Assembly: GCF_036373705.1 (NCBI RefSeq)
Contig: NC_089855.1
Location: 3,682,501-3,746,500 of the forward strand
Direction: 5' to 3'
Origin: Amia ocellicauda
Taxonomy: Eukaryota > Chordata > Actinopteri > Amiiformes > Amiidae
Length of the DNA stretch: 64,000 nucleotides
The translations under genes and the position numbers were made by a program. The notes beneath the pieces were generated by a model. It worked only from the letters and a program-made list of their open reading frames with translations. It was not told where the DNA came from and searched no databases. How positions within the stretch are numbered: the stretch's first letter is position 1; every line of letters starts with the position of its first letter. This document shows, piece by piece, positions 34,630-45,660 of this stretch.

Positions 34630-35690
34630 TATTATTGTGTTGTGCTGTTGTAACACACGGCATGGAACCCAGGTGTGAAGAAGCACAGCGAAGTCAATCA
34701 GGCGTGGGACAAAGGCCAGGAAACGGAATCCACAGGAGCAGGGCAAGAAGAGTGGTGAAGGGGCAGGCAGGATGTCAGGCGATCAGGCAAACAAATCGGA
34801 AGGGGCATTACAAGAAGTGATGATCAAAGGAGGTAATCAAAAGGTCAAAAGGATATAGCAGGCAAAATATGGGAATGCTTAGAATGACACTGGGAAGTAA
34901 TCAAGACTTAGTGATAAGTGTCTGAGGGTGTTTACATAAGAGGGACAGTGGGGCTGAAAACCATGGGAGTGTCACGGTCTCTCAGGGGAAGGACCACAGA
35001 ACTTAGGGAGTTAGGACCCAGGTGCAGTTTACGTAGAGTGGGCAGACAAGACAAAGGGGCTAGGCAAAGACGTGGTGGAGGAAACAAGCAAAGGTCGTGG
35101 GAACAGGCAGACAGTCTAGCAGAGGCGAGATGGAATCATAAAAGGAAAGCCAGGCAAAGGAAATCAAAGAGCTGAGGAGACAAGGAATACTGTTTTATTG
35201 TTTAGAGTATTTTACATTTTACAAATGAGGAGACAAGGAAGCGAGGAGATGGCTTGGAATCATAGCAAATACTGACGAGACTTCGCCCGGAGTGAGGGCA
35301 GTGAGGGGTTTAAGACAGGGAGCAGGAATGGGGAAGAAAGGTGCAGAGCCAATGGAAACAGAGGAAGAGTGAACAAGTGCACATGGGAGACCGGAATGTT
35401 AATAGGGTGATTGATAGGCGAAAAAAGAACAATGAAGGGAAAGGAAAGACAGGGAGACAGTGGCCTCTATTGGAGAGAGAGGGTGATGGCTTAAAACCCT
35501 GACAGGGAGGTGGCGTTGGTTCAATGGGAGGAGAGGGAAAGGATAGCAGTGGATGGAGAAGCAAAGCGAATGACAGGAGTGTGTGATTAGGAGCTTGCAC
35601 CTATTGTTGAGGAATGTTAGGTTAACATTCAGAGGATGCCGACCTCTGGTGGTGAACCAGTGTGGAAGTGTGGAGGTAGGATGGTGTATT
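34630..35690 (-). repeat. LTR-like repeat hosting a nested solo LTR
   Basis: The outer sequence (34630-34969 and 35510-35690) has the style of fish LTR sequence, with CCGACCTCTGGTGGTGAACC near 35640 similar to CGACCTCCAGTGGAGAAC near 20340. Its ends were not defined. A complete solo LTR lies inside. Confidence 0.4.
34970..35504 (-). mobile_element. Solo LTR with 5-bp target duplication
   Basis: The 535-bp sequence begins TGTCACGGTC and ends AACCCTGACA, flanked by GGGAG at 34965-34969 and 35505-35509. On the minus strand, a TTAAACCCC box near 35307-35315 and an AATAAA near 35190-35200 follow in the order expected of an LTR, so the transcription direction is minus. No internal region is present, so it is a recombination product. 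Confidence 0.85.
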
Positions 35691-36685
35691 TTAATATGAA
35701 ATTGTGTTGTCCTTGAACACATTAATTTTAAGAGTGAGATAAATTGAATAGTTCAGTGATTAATCATTTAGCATTATTTAAAATCATGAGCAACAGAATA
35801 ACATCAATGAATCATCACTCAATTAAAATGTATTACAGTGCTCCATATACACAGAATTGTCTCAGGATGCTGCACAATTTCTGTATTCCATCAGTTAACG
35901 CTTCTCTGTCATATTGTTAAAATGTTGCTTAGCTGTTTGTACATGTAACATCAAATAGATCAAAGATCAAATCAAAATGTATTAAAACAAAAATGACCAG
36001 CGTCACTAAGGTCCAAGGTCACAATAAGTGCTTTCACACCAGATGCGGTGTGGCAACACAGTGCGGCAGATCCCATTGGTTCCAATGGAGACGGGAGTGC
36101 ACTGTGGCAGAGGGGCAGAGTTATGAAACAGCAAAACAGAGCGGCGCTCAACAGATACAATATTTTCAACTTTCACCGCACCACACCCTGATGTAAACAG
36201 CCATCAGCCAATTGGAGAAAAGTACAAGGCTCAATGGATATACCAAAATATTTAAAATGGAGGACAAACTTATCAGTGATTATTTTAATCACATATTTAT
36301 ACAACTGTTAATACAATGAAAATCCATTCAACTTGAAACTTGCAGAAGGCAATGTAGTCCGAAAAGTAATGTGAGACTGATAAGGATCACTTTTCAGGAA
36401 CACAGCGATAATGGAAGAGTTCAAGAAAATGTAGCTTGATATTATAATGTAAGCAATATAATAAAATAATAACAAAAACATATTATGTACCCACAGATGT
36501 TTTGTTATAAAAAAACAGAGCTGTGATTAAATTGTACACATTCTTAAATTAAACTGTTCAATAAATGTTGGATTGGCAGATTAAAGCTCAATTATAATAA
36601 ATATCATAATCTTAATATTAATATATGATGCACGATGATGCCTTCTCTGAACATATCCGTGCAAATGACACAAAACTAGCATATA
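35691..36685. other. Intergenic, AT-rich, with a possible terminal repeat fragment
   Basis: No gene was recognised. GTGCTTTCACACCAGATGCGG at 36028 and the inverse-style CCAGTGTGAAAGTAC at 38975 resemble inverted ends of fish DNA elements, but I could not join them with confidence. Confidence 0.4.
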
Positions 36686-36966
36686 CTGCTCTGGAAAAAA
36701 TAAAGAAAACACTGCAAATTATTCTTAAATCAGCATCTCTACATGTGTGGGAGCCATTCCATTCCAGTGTCTGTTGAATTCCAACACAGGCACACCTCAT
36801 TCTACTGAGTGAGTTACTGATTAGGTGATCACCTGATCCAAATCTTATTTAATGAGGAAAAGTATAAAAACCAATGCTGTGGTCATCACTATCTTCTTGC
36901 AATCTTGCAAAAACAGTGCTAGTAGTACCTCAGAAGTAATTTGAATAAAAAAATAACTATTGACTA

Positions 36967-37864
36967 TGCCAAAAGAGTTGAAAATGAAAGTTTTGAGTGA
37001 GGAAAAGAAAGGTTCAATTCTGGCTTTACTGGCAGAGGTATACAGTGAGCGTTGGGTTGCTTCCATCCTTTAAATTTCAAAGATGGTGGTTCATAAGAAC
37101 AAGGTCAAGCAGCAGACATTGGGGACAACAAAGCTACAGACCGGAGAGGTGGTCACTCGACAATCATAATGGCAAAAAGAATGGCAAATAGCAGCTGGGG
37201 TGAAGTGCACATCGAGGATGGATGAAAACAGGCTCCTAGGCGCATGGCTGAAGTCGTGCGAAGCTAGAAGAAAGCCCTTCATCAATGAGAAGCAGAGAAG
37301 AGCCAGGCTGAGGTTTGCAAAAGACCATAACGATTGGATCGTAGAGGACTGGAGTAAGGTCATCTTCTCTGCTGAGTCCAATTTACAGCTTTGCTCAACA
37401 CCTGGTCATCTAATGGTGCACCCACTGTGGAATTTGGTGGAGGATTGGTATTGATCTGGGGGTGCTTCAGCAAGGCTGGAATCGGGCAGATTTGTCTATG
37501 TGAAGGATGCATGAATCAAGCCACATACAAGGTTGTCCTGGAAGAAAACTTGCTTCCTTCTAATCTGACAATGTTCGCCAACTCTGAGGATTGGTTTTCC
37601 CAGCAGGACAATGCTCCATGCCACACAGGCAGGTCAATCAAGGTGTGGATGGAGGACCACCAGATCAAAACCCTGTCATGGCCAGCGCAATCTTCAGACC
37701 TGAACCCCATTGAAAACCTCTGGAATGTGATCAAGAGGAAGATGGATGGTCATAAGCCATCAAACAAAGCCGAGCTGCTTGAATTTTTGTGCCAGCAGTG
37801 GCATAAAGTCACCCAAAATCAATGTGAAGTTGAAACATTAGTATTGTGTTGTTTAAAAAAATAA
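36967..37864 (+). pseudogene. Tc1 family 2 transposase, first catalytic Asp lost
   Basis: From the ATG at 36967 (MPKELKMKVLSEEKKGSILALL) the helix-turn-helix region follows with frame changes. The catalytic core is in frames 37200-37454 and 37391-37864. The first Asp, normally in FSDESNF, is Ala here (FSAESNLQL). The second stands in QQDNAPCHT and the Glu in DLNPIENLW. The C-terminus is disturbed before the nested insertion. It would be inactive. Confidence 0.9.
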
Positions 37865-37866
37865 TA

Positions 37867-38396
37867 TTGTAAGAAAATGGAACCTCCTGTACAAGTGACT
37901 GGAACTAAGACAATTCAGGTTCAATGTCCAGAATATAGATCACCGTATACAAGTATACCGGGTACAGCAAGGCAAAACTGATTCCAAGACTTTATGGACA
38001 AGTCAGCTTTTATGAGTTGAACCCCTGTCCAACTTCACCTTCCAGAGTGACCACCCCACCCACCAGAGTATCCAATGGCAGCTTCATATTAGCATACCAA
38101 GTGACAATGGAGCCCTCACCCCGCTCTCCCACATTCCAGGGTAACGGCCCCCCCATTCCCCTCACCCGTACCTTTCTCGGAGGTGATTCACTCATCCCTC
38201 CCAACACTTTTGATATGCTATTGATACAAGACTGGTAAGCAAACTGTCTCCTAACCAGCCTTTTGTTCCTATTGATACCAGAGACCCCACCTTGCTTAAC
38301 CATCTGTGTTTACCTACTGTGAACATTTGGGGAGACTTTAAACTGTGTAATATTACCAGGGTGGAATTTCCCCAGCTTCAGTTTTATTCCTTACAA
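37867..38396. mobile_element. Small nested element with short inverted ends
   Basis: The ends are TTGTAAGAAAA and the complement of TTGTAAGGAAT, with TA on both sides (37865-37866 and 38397-38398). The surrounding transposon sequence resumes at once (ATGAACTTATTTTCTTTGC). There is no transposase, so it is a MITE-like element; the family is unknown. Confidence 0.6.
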
Positions 38397-38636
38397 TATG
38401 AACTTATTTTCTTTGCATTATTTGAGGTCTGACAACACTGCATATTTTTTTTGTAATTTTGACCAGATAAATTAAATAAATGCTCTAAATGACAATGTGT
38501 TTATTTGGAATGTGGGAGAAATGTTGTCAGTAGTTTATAGAATAAAACAAAATGTTAATTTTACCCAAACACATATCTATAAAACCAGAGAAACTGATAA
38601 TTGTGCAGTGGTCTCTTAATTTCTTCCAGAGCTGTA

Positions 38637-39925
38637 TATTAACAATGTATAAAACTAACTTTATTATAAACAAACACACAACAGCATGGCTGCATTGAGT
38701 AATTTTAGGTTATTGTGCAGGGGATTATGATAGTGGTATTGGAGGAGCTGGGGTTTAAAAATATGTATGTAGGTCTGTATATTTATTTTGTCTAAAATAA
38801 AGGTTAGGCTCTTACATTTTGAAGTAATTTCATGCTTATTGCTTGGCAATCAAATTTCAAAAAGCTTTGATACAATGAGAGCCCGCCCACTGCCCTGCTG
38901 CCCTGCTGCATCTGCGGCACATTCGGTGTGAAAGGGGGTTTACGGTGAGTGCTCCGCTGTGCACAAGGACACATCCAGTGTGAAAGTACCCAACCTTTCA
39001 GTTTCTCTGGAAGGTGATATCTCCCTTCCAAGTAAACAGGCCAATAGAGATGATGCCTTTCCAACCTCCTCCCTTCTCTTTGGAGGAGGAGAGTTGACAG
39101 CACATGTTGTGCCCTGTTTATACCCTCAGGTGCTCGGACCAGTTATTTGTGTCCTATGGAGCGTGGCCACAAGGCTAGGCATTCTCCAAAACAGCGCCTC
39201 TCACACTGGATTGTGGACACGATCGCAATGGCCTATGAGTCAGGTGGAGCCCCACTCCATGAACACCTGGTGGCCCACTCGATTTGAGGCGTGGCCTCGT
39301 CGTGGACCCTTTTTCAAGGGTCCCTCTTGATGGATATATGTGTGGATGAGCCTCACCGCACACTTTTGTTCAGTTCTACACGTTGGATGTGACAAGACTG
39401 GCTTCCTCTATTTGGAACCAGGTTTTGACTTCAGTTGAGTCTCAGTAGCCTATGAGGCACAGGCCCCTGCTCCTATTATATCTACCCGTCTGCCTCTGGA
39501 TAGCACAATCTAGTATGTTAAACATTGGATGGAGCTATAGATTCCCATGCGAGCTGCACCTGGTTTATGAATACTGTTGAGCTCAATTGACTACAGTGTT
39601 TGTTCTCGTTGCCACATATGTTCCAAGTTTCAAGCATAATGTAATTTACAAATTCCAATGTACACAAGTGTATAGGAAATATACAGTAAACAATACAAGT
39701 CCAACATCCTAGATTGTAAAAGCTAATAAGTGCAGACAAGATGTGAAGTCATCATTAAGAGCTAAGGGAAAGGGGGCAAAGGGGAAATCAAATAAACATT
39801 ATGAGTACTGTCTAGCATGCTATATGTATATCGGATGCTATATATTTATTGCATCACGGGTTGTGCATATGCATTGTCCTGTTACTCTGCTGTGTATATA
39901 GTTAATTGGAACAAGAGGGACCTTT
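38637..39925. other. Intergenic, nothing firm
   Basis: Short stretches resemble repeats elsewhere: 39560-39600 is like 19805-19850, and 39660-39740 is like 51760-51830 (the TATACAGT, ACAAGT and CATCCTAG pattern). No gene was recognised. Confidence 0.45.
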
Positions 39926-40182
39926 TAAATAACTGGTCTAACATACAGATGTGTTAGTCCTGAAGGGCACAGACACTAATGGTATTTACATACCAACCCC
40001 TATTAATGCAGACCCCTGCAGATCAGCTCATGGGTTATCAGCACCTTTTTATTTCTCCCCCACTTACCCTTTCGGTCTGTTTTTCATATGACCTTCTTTT
40101 ATGTTGGGTGATCTACAGAAGCATTGGATTGGTCCCTGAAATGTTTTGTTCTGAAATAGACAGAGAATCCAGAAAATGAGTT

Positions 40183-41160
40183 TTATTTGACAACCCTGAC
40201 AGTGTTCCTGGCACTGTGTGGAAAGGCAGACTTGAGTCCAAAGTACCTCTGAGCTGCTGCCTTGATCTTCTCATTCCTTAAGCTGTAGATGAGGGGGTTG
40301 ACAAGGGGGGTGAGGAAGTAGTTCAGCCCACCTATGAAAATGCGCCCATTGGGGGGAATGCTGTCCACTCTCAGTGCTATATACACCATGGATGTTGAGA
40401 CATAGTACAGTACAACCACCAGCATGTGGGAGGAGCACATGTAGAAGGCCTTCTTCCGGCTCTCCACAGTTTTCATTTTCACCACTGATACTATGATCCT
40501 GCTGTAGGACCACAGCACAAACAGAAAGGGCCCCCAAACAGATCCCATGGCGATCAACAGGGCAAAATTTACCTGGGCCGTCACATCAGCACAGGCTAGA
40601 GACATTACAGAGGGGTATTCACAGACAACGTGCAGGACATGGTTAGAGGTACAGAATGGCACTGAACTGGCCAGGATCAGAGACACCAGGGGGATAAGGA
40701 AGCCCACTGCCCAGACTGTGGCCGTCATCATGAGGCACGCCTTGGTGTTGATGATGGTGTTGTAATGCAGCGGCTTCACCACGGCCACGTACCGGTCGTA
40801 AGCCATGGCCCCAACTAGGAAAACTTCACTGGCGCTGATAGAAACGTAAAAGTACATCTGCAGGAAGCAGCCTGTGAAGGAGATTCTGTTGTGGCCCAGA
40901 AACACCGCCAGCAGCTTGGGTGTGATGGTAATGGTCAGCAGCACATCCAGGACAGCCAGGTTCCACAGGAAGAAGTACATGGGTGTGTGAAGACGGGGGT
41001 CCAGGGATACCAGTACTATGATCAGCAGGTTCCCCAGCATGGTGGCCAGGAATAGGATCAGGAAGATGAGGAAGAGTGTGGTGTAATGCTCCTGCAGGCC
41101 TGGCACTCCCACAATGATGAAATAGGATTCTGAGGGCAGGGAGGTGTTGGGGTCACTCAT
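40183..41160 (-). CDS. Odorant receptor 3 (class A GPCR), intact
   Basis: A 325-codon receptor without frame defects, clearly homologous to receptors 1 and 2 but more diverged, mostly in TM3-TM6 (for example the third intracellular end and TM5 differ). It keeps N5, GN in TM1, LHTPMYFF, MAYDRYVAVVKPLHYN, KAFYMCSSH and PLVNPLIYSLRN. The candidate splice acceptor CTCTTCTATTCACAG ends at 41181 on the minus strand, 20 bases before the ATG. The intron to the donor at 43779 is about 2.6 kb. AATAAA overlaps the stop codon. It would act as an odorant receptor with a different ligand range from the other two; the ligand is unknown. Confidence 0.95.
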   Translation of the reverse strand: MSDPNTSLPSESYFIIVGVPGLQEHYTTLFLIFLILFLATMLGNLLIIVLVSLDPRLHTPMYFFLWNLAVLDVLLTITITPKLLAVFLGHNRISFTGCFLQMYFYVSISASEVFLVGAMAYDRYVAVVKPLHYNTIINTKACLMMTATVWAVGFLIPLVSLILASSVPFCTSNHVLHVVCEYPSVMSLACADVTAQVNFALLIAMGSVWGPFLFVLWSYSRIIVSVVKMKTVESRKKAFYMCSSHMLVVVLYYVSTSMVYIALRVDSIPPNGRIFIGGLNYFLTPLVNPLIYSLRNEKIKAAAQRYFGLKSAFPHSARNTVRVVK

Positions 41161-41479
41161 GGATCAGTGCCACAAACGGTCTGTGAATAGAAGAGGGGCA
41201 GCTGGGAGGGCAGAGGGACACTGGCTCAGTTATGAATTTCTTTAGGTTGAAGAAGTAAACAACCAACAGGAAAAGAATCAGACATTTTATTGCTATCTTT
41301 TCAATTGTATAATATAATGCAAACTGTATAACAAGTTGTGATTGAATATATTGAATATAATATTGAAAAGCACATAAATCAAATATCTTGATAAATTGCT
41401 TTTACATGTAAAATATCATTTAATGTGAATTCAATATAATTTTATTCCTATGTCCCAATATGAAAATATGAAATTAATT

Positions 41480-43043
41480 ACGTTGATAATTAAAAAAATT
41501 TGGCAATAAATTTAATTGTCAATTAGTTGGGTCTACCTTGGGCAGAACTACAGAGCTAAAAACAAAATAAGATGGTGGAGGCTGCAGCTACACTCGTGGA
41601 AAGCCATGTAAGTCTTCTTAAGTGTGGGAGCACTTTACATTGTACACTTCAAAGAAGAGAGTTTGCTGCAACATGTGCAAAGCTGTACAGGCAGTGGCCA
41701 CTGTCATCCAAAAAGTTGTCCATCAAGGACATGGCATATTGGACACAACCTTTCCGTTTCTTGAACTGAAATGCGTCTTGGAAGCTAAGCATGTTTCTTT
41801 ACCTCCGCAACTACAATATTATTAGCCTATTATTATATATTTTATTTATAACACGCTCTTATTATACCCAAGCGCTACATTCAAGCAAGAATAAAGGCAG
41901 GTGATACAGCAGTACAGTACATACAGACAAAACAAAGTAAGCAAGAAAACAAACAGGATAGCCAATAAAGGGGAGTAAGCAATAAAAAATGCTAAGATAA
42001 TTTTAAAACTTGCAACTAACAGAGATCCTTAAAAATATATCTGTTTAAAGAAGGTAATTAAGACATTTCTTTAAACTATCAAATTGTAGGTGCATTTTGA
42101 GTTTTCAACAGGGCTGCTGAAGAAATAAGGAGCTTTTACATAATTTGTTCAAAGATGTAGGCTAAAAAAAAAACTACACCTCACCATAAAGACACAAAAG
42201 CTGAGTGCATGTTTCAACGTTAAACTATTTATTTGAAAGTGCAAGTCTTTGTAAATAATGTAAGTCACATTTTCGTTGTTTATCTGTGCTTATATTAACT
42301 AGAATTCTAGCTACATCATACAGTTGATACCATTCATGCTATTCATGCATTCATTCCGTGATAGCTTGACATAATGTCAGTCTATAATTAATTGTTCTGT
42401 TGTCTAATTATTAATGTTTAGACATGCAGATGCTTTTCCACCATCCACGTCTTCCTCTTGTGTTTCATTGGTCAATGTCATTTTAAACACATGTAAAATC
42501 AGATTGAATCAAACTCATTTCACAGTTAGTGTTCAAGGTGGGTAAGGGATTATACACACATTCGTCTTTTTCTCTTTTCATGCATGTAAAGATTGGATGC
42601 ATCATCTGATCCAGTGTGCATATAAATATAAATATTTTACTACTATGCATACTCATATTGTCTCTCATTTCAGAAAAAAAACATTCAACCTCCATAGTCC
42701 AGTACTGAACTGCAGTTGAAGCTATTTGATCAAGTGATCAAATAATGTGTTTAATGTGTTTTCTTTATTTTTCAATATTAATCAACATCTTTCAAATTGA
42801 AGAGTAAAAAAGCTTTGTGTTTTGAGATCAGTGTAAAAACACCTGTTGCTCTATGCACTATATGGAATAAAACCCTTTATTTTTTGCACATATGTTTTGT
42901 ATTGGTTTTATAACTGCCATCTCAAGTTGTTTTAAAGAGAGCATTATGCAAGATGAGAAACATTTTTTATCCCATTAATCGATTAATCGAGTAGTAATTG
43001 ACAGATTAATCGATTATCAAAAGGGTCATTTGTTGCAGCCCCA
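41480..43043 (+). mobile_element. hAT-like transposon remnant with BED finger
   Basis: A frame near 41620 reads VWEHFTLYTSKKRVCCNMCKA, which has the pattern of a BED zinc finger (CxxC after VWxHF) used by hAT transposases. The right end near 42970-43042 (ATTAATCGATTAATC to GTTGCAGCCCC) has the form of fish hAT ends. Between them no transposase core is left. The left edge is uncertain. It lies in the intron of receptor 3. Confidence 0.5.
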
Positions 43044-43063
43044 ATTTACAGTGCCCTCTACAA

Positions 43064-43233
43064 CAGAGGTTCCCAAACTGGGGTTCGCAAGGGTGTGCTA
43101 GGGGGTCAGCGGCACAATGCCCCCCCCTTTACCGTCAGCACCCTGCCGCCCCTTTACCGCACACATTTTGGGTCCTCAGCCAAAATCTGGGTGGCAAAGG
43201 GGTCCCTGGGCCCAAAAAGTTTGGGAACCCCTG
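43064..43233. mobile_element. hAT-type MITE with 8-bp target duplication
   Basis: The 170-bp element starts CAGAGGTTCCCAAACT and ends AGTTTGGGAACCCCTG, an inverted pair. It is flanked by CTCTACAA (43056-43063) and CTCTAGAA (43234-43241), seven of eight equal. The 8-bp duplication and CAG ends fit hAT. Confidence 0.85.
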
Positions 43234-43778
43234 CTCTAGAATCATTCAGAGCCCTGAATAAATATGAACCCAATATCTCAAATACATCAGAGAAAGATTC
43301 ACAGATACTTAAAAAAGTATTTATCTTTATCTTATAAGCATTTCACAGTCATGTTTGTCATCAAGTAATTTATTTCCATAAGACATGAGAGTCAGATTTA
43401 TTGACACCCTTAATATTTATTTCAATAAAGTCCAACAAAAACACATCTACAGTATTCTGCTCCTTAGAATATATGTTTAACACTGTGTCTTGAAAATAGA
43501 AAAACATCTTTAATTAACGTGTTCTAATTGATTATGAATACATTATAAGCATATTTTAAAATAATATTATTGGTGAGAATGTACGTTTCTAAATTTCTGC
43601 AGTATCACTGAATATCATCACTTATGCTTTTGAGAAGAAATGGGATGATACTAAATCTGAGTAATTCTGTAGTAGAATCGGTATTTAAAACACATTTTAA
43701 AAGAATTTCAAACCTTCAGAAGTCAGTTCGTGTCTGTGGTCTGTGTCTCAGTGTGGAGTGACGTTCAGTGCCAGGTAC

Positions 43779-43828
43779 CTGGGCTGTGTGTCTGTTCACT
43801 TCACTCTTCAGCTCCAGTCGCAGCTCTT
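43779..43828 (-). other. Candidate noncoding exon 1 of odorant receptor 3
   Basis: The exon ends in CCCAG before GTACCTGG (exon end 43779). The start is estimated from the TATA-like box at 43852-43861. Confidence 0.6.
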
Positions 43829-43851
43829 CTGGACCAGACTCTTCAACTGTT

Positions 43852-43929
43852 GTTTTTTATGGGCGGCCTCTCGCGCTGACCCCAGAGGCTGCTGTCTGCA
43901 GTGCTGCAGTCTTTATTAACCCTCAGAGA
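43852..43929 (-). promoter_or_regulatory. Candidate promoter of odorant receptor 3
   Basis: Minus strand: TCTCTGAGGG (43920-43929), TTAATAAAG (43911-43919), then CATAAAAAAC (43852-43861). The motifs are unchanged although a two-base GA unit just outside is lost and the surrounding sequence has diverged. Confidence 0.6.
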
Positions 43930-44740
43930 CACAGAGAAGGGGAGCACAGGAATAGGCTCACAGGACTTACAGGGAGAAGAAAACACTTTAATCAGTTCCT
44001 GAAGCATCTTAGTGGGAAATAGGCTCCTGTGTGCAATCAGTAATTTGGCCCACTCCCTGCTTCAGTCCAAGTACACTGCACACTGGAGAAATGCCAATCA
44101 TTGTCACTTCAATTATACATGAGAGCCTTACTTCTGCTGTTTTTTTTTTTTTACTTTTCACACACTACCCTGCTGCTGAAGCATTCCTTTCTTTCTATAT
44201 CTTTACCCCTGCAGCCTCAAGGCTACCTGCAACACTTTACCTGCTTCTTCTAAACCGCCAGTGTCACACTGTGTGCCATGCCACAAGGGTTGTGTGTCTC
44301 ACTGCATTCATGCTTCCCTTTGTTGTGCCCCAACACTGTATCCCTGGAGGCTTTAGGTGTAAATCATGACTGTCCTGGATCGGCCGTGCCGCACAGCATT
44401 CGTCTTTGCCGGAGGATCCATAGCCAAAACACTCCCTCTTCCACCATCCCGCCCCATCTGTGAAGTGCCTTCATTCTTTTCACGTTTTCCCTCACTAACT
44501 CACTTTCCCTCAGGATGTGCAGACGTCATGGGAAAAGTCCGCCTGGGCCTTCTACTTTCAAGGCCTAGATGCATTAGTACAATTGGTGATTACAAATTGA
44601 AAAAAATGAATACAATATAATATGTATTTCGTGTTTAAAATTATAAGAAATTATCTGAAAACCACTCACTTTGATCTTTAAATAAAATTGTCTTTATGAT
44701 GGTAAAAACAATAAAAAAGACAAAGGGATGAAAAGTTAAA

Positions 44741-44968
44741 CTAGAAAAAAGCGAAGTCCCTTGAGTCAGATGCAGCAACATGTAGGAAGCTAACAGATGT
44801 ATTCGATAATAGTGCTGCTATGCCAGCAGCATCCAGCCGAAGCTGAGCCGCAGGCCCGGCCGAGTTCATACCTGAGAACAGCAGAACAGCAAAGAGCAGC
44901 GACAGCAAAATCAGTGCAGCGGCTACAGGTGAAGCATTAGGCAATGGGGAACCAAGGCATGGAGACAT
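44741..44968 (-). other. Open frame with hydrophobic segment, possible old exon
   Basis: The minus-strand frame starts MSPCLGSPLPNA and contains a hydrophobic stretch (ALILLSLLFAVLLFSG) followed by CAG then GTATGA, a splice-donor form. A second copy near 34170-34372 has a 48-base deletion in the hydrophobic part. It could be a leftover leader exon or chance. I do not recognise a protein family. Confidence 0.25.
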
Positions 44969-45058
44969 AACACAACACCAGTATTGTGCATGCTGATGGG
45001 GATGTTAATTGTCTATGATTTTAAATGTTAAATGTTTAAATGTTAAATGTTAACATAT

Positions 45059-45511
45059 TGTAACAACCTCAGGTTTGAGATAATTATGAAAATAATTATG
45101 AACATAAACGGGGGTTTTCCAAAACAAACTGACATTTTTCTCGAGCACTCTAAGGTACATAAACTTTCCCTTCACAGCCTAAAACACTCAGTATATACTG
45201 TAGCTAAAATCCCGCTCCAACTCCCTGAGAGGCACATCACCACCCCCTAATATACCCCCCGGTCATGTGACTCCCACCCCCCAATCACCGCTCTCTGGCT
45301 GTACCACCTCGGAGATGGGGGAAGCCCCATAACCTCTCTAACAACTTACATCCCTCCCTAACCCAACACAACCACATCCCACACACACACACACTGGGTC
45401 CCCGAATTGACCCGCCTACCCTCTATACACACTTTTACACCCCCCATCCCTTAGGCTGCCCTACTGGCACACACACTGTCTCTCACACAGACACCCGCCA
45501 GCATCCCTACA
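45059..45511. mobile_element. Solo LTR with 4-bp target duplication
   Basis: The 453-bp sequence begins TGTAACAACC and ends CATCCCTACA, flanked by ATAT at 45055-45058 and 45512-45515. The empty site is present in the homologous block at 34366-34372, which confirms an insertion. The direction was not resolved. Confidence 0.85.
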
Positions 45512-45660
45512 ATATTGATAAACATTTATTTTCTCTTAAACATTTCTTCTTAATATGTATAAAAAGAAAATAAGTCAGATAACTGTAGAAACGAATGGGT
45601 AACAATATATTGATTCCGGGTTTTGGACATTATTATTATTATTAATTGTAGCTGTTACAC

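Larger units (their letters stand above)
36686..38634 (+). mobile_element. Tc1/mariner transposon, family 2, with nested insertion
   Basis: Inverted repeats start CTGCTCTGGAAAAAATAAAG at 36686 and end with the complement of CAGCTCTGGAAGAAATTAAG at 38634, flanked by TA at 36684-36685 and 38635-38636. The family differs from the copies at 359 and 23775. The transposase is on the plus strand. A 530-bp insertion at 37867-38396 explains the excess length. Confidence 0.92.
39926..45660 (-). repeat. Olfactory receptor duplication unit 3
   Basis: It contains the receptor, a 2.6-kb intron with hAT remnants and the promoter-like block, and it extends to a distal part shared with 34138-34520. It shares the downstream flank with unit 2 only, so units 2 and 3 share more flank than either does with unit 1. 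The LINE RT fragment of units 1 and 2 is not visible here. Confidence 0.83.

Noticed and set aside
35300..35600. Minus-strand frames of about 100 codons in 35310-35722
   Set aside because: They fall within a solo LTR and its host repeat and have low-complexity composition.
36028..38990. A single large DNA element bounded by CTTTCACACC and GTGTGAAAG words
   Set aside because: The words are short and the ends do not align as inverted repeats; no target duplication was found.
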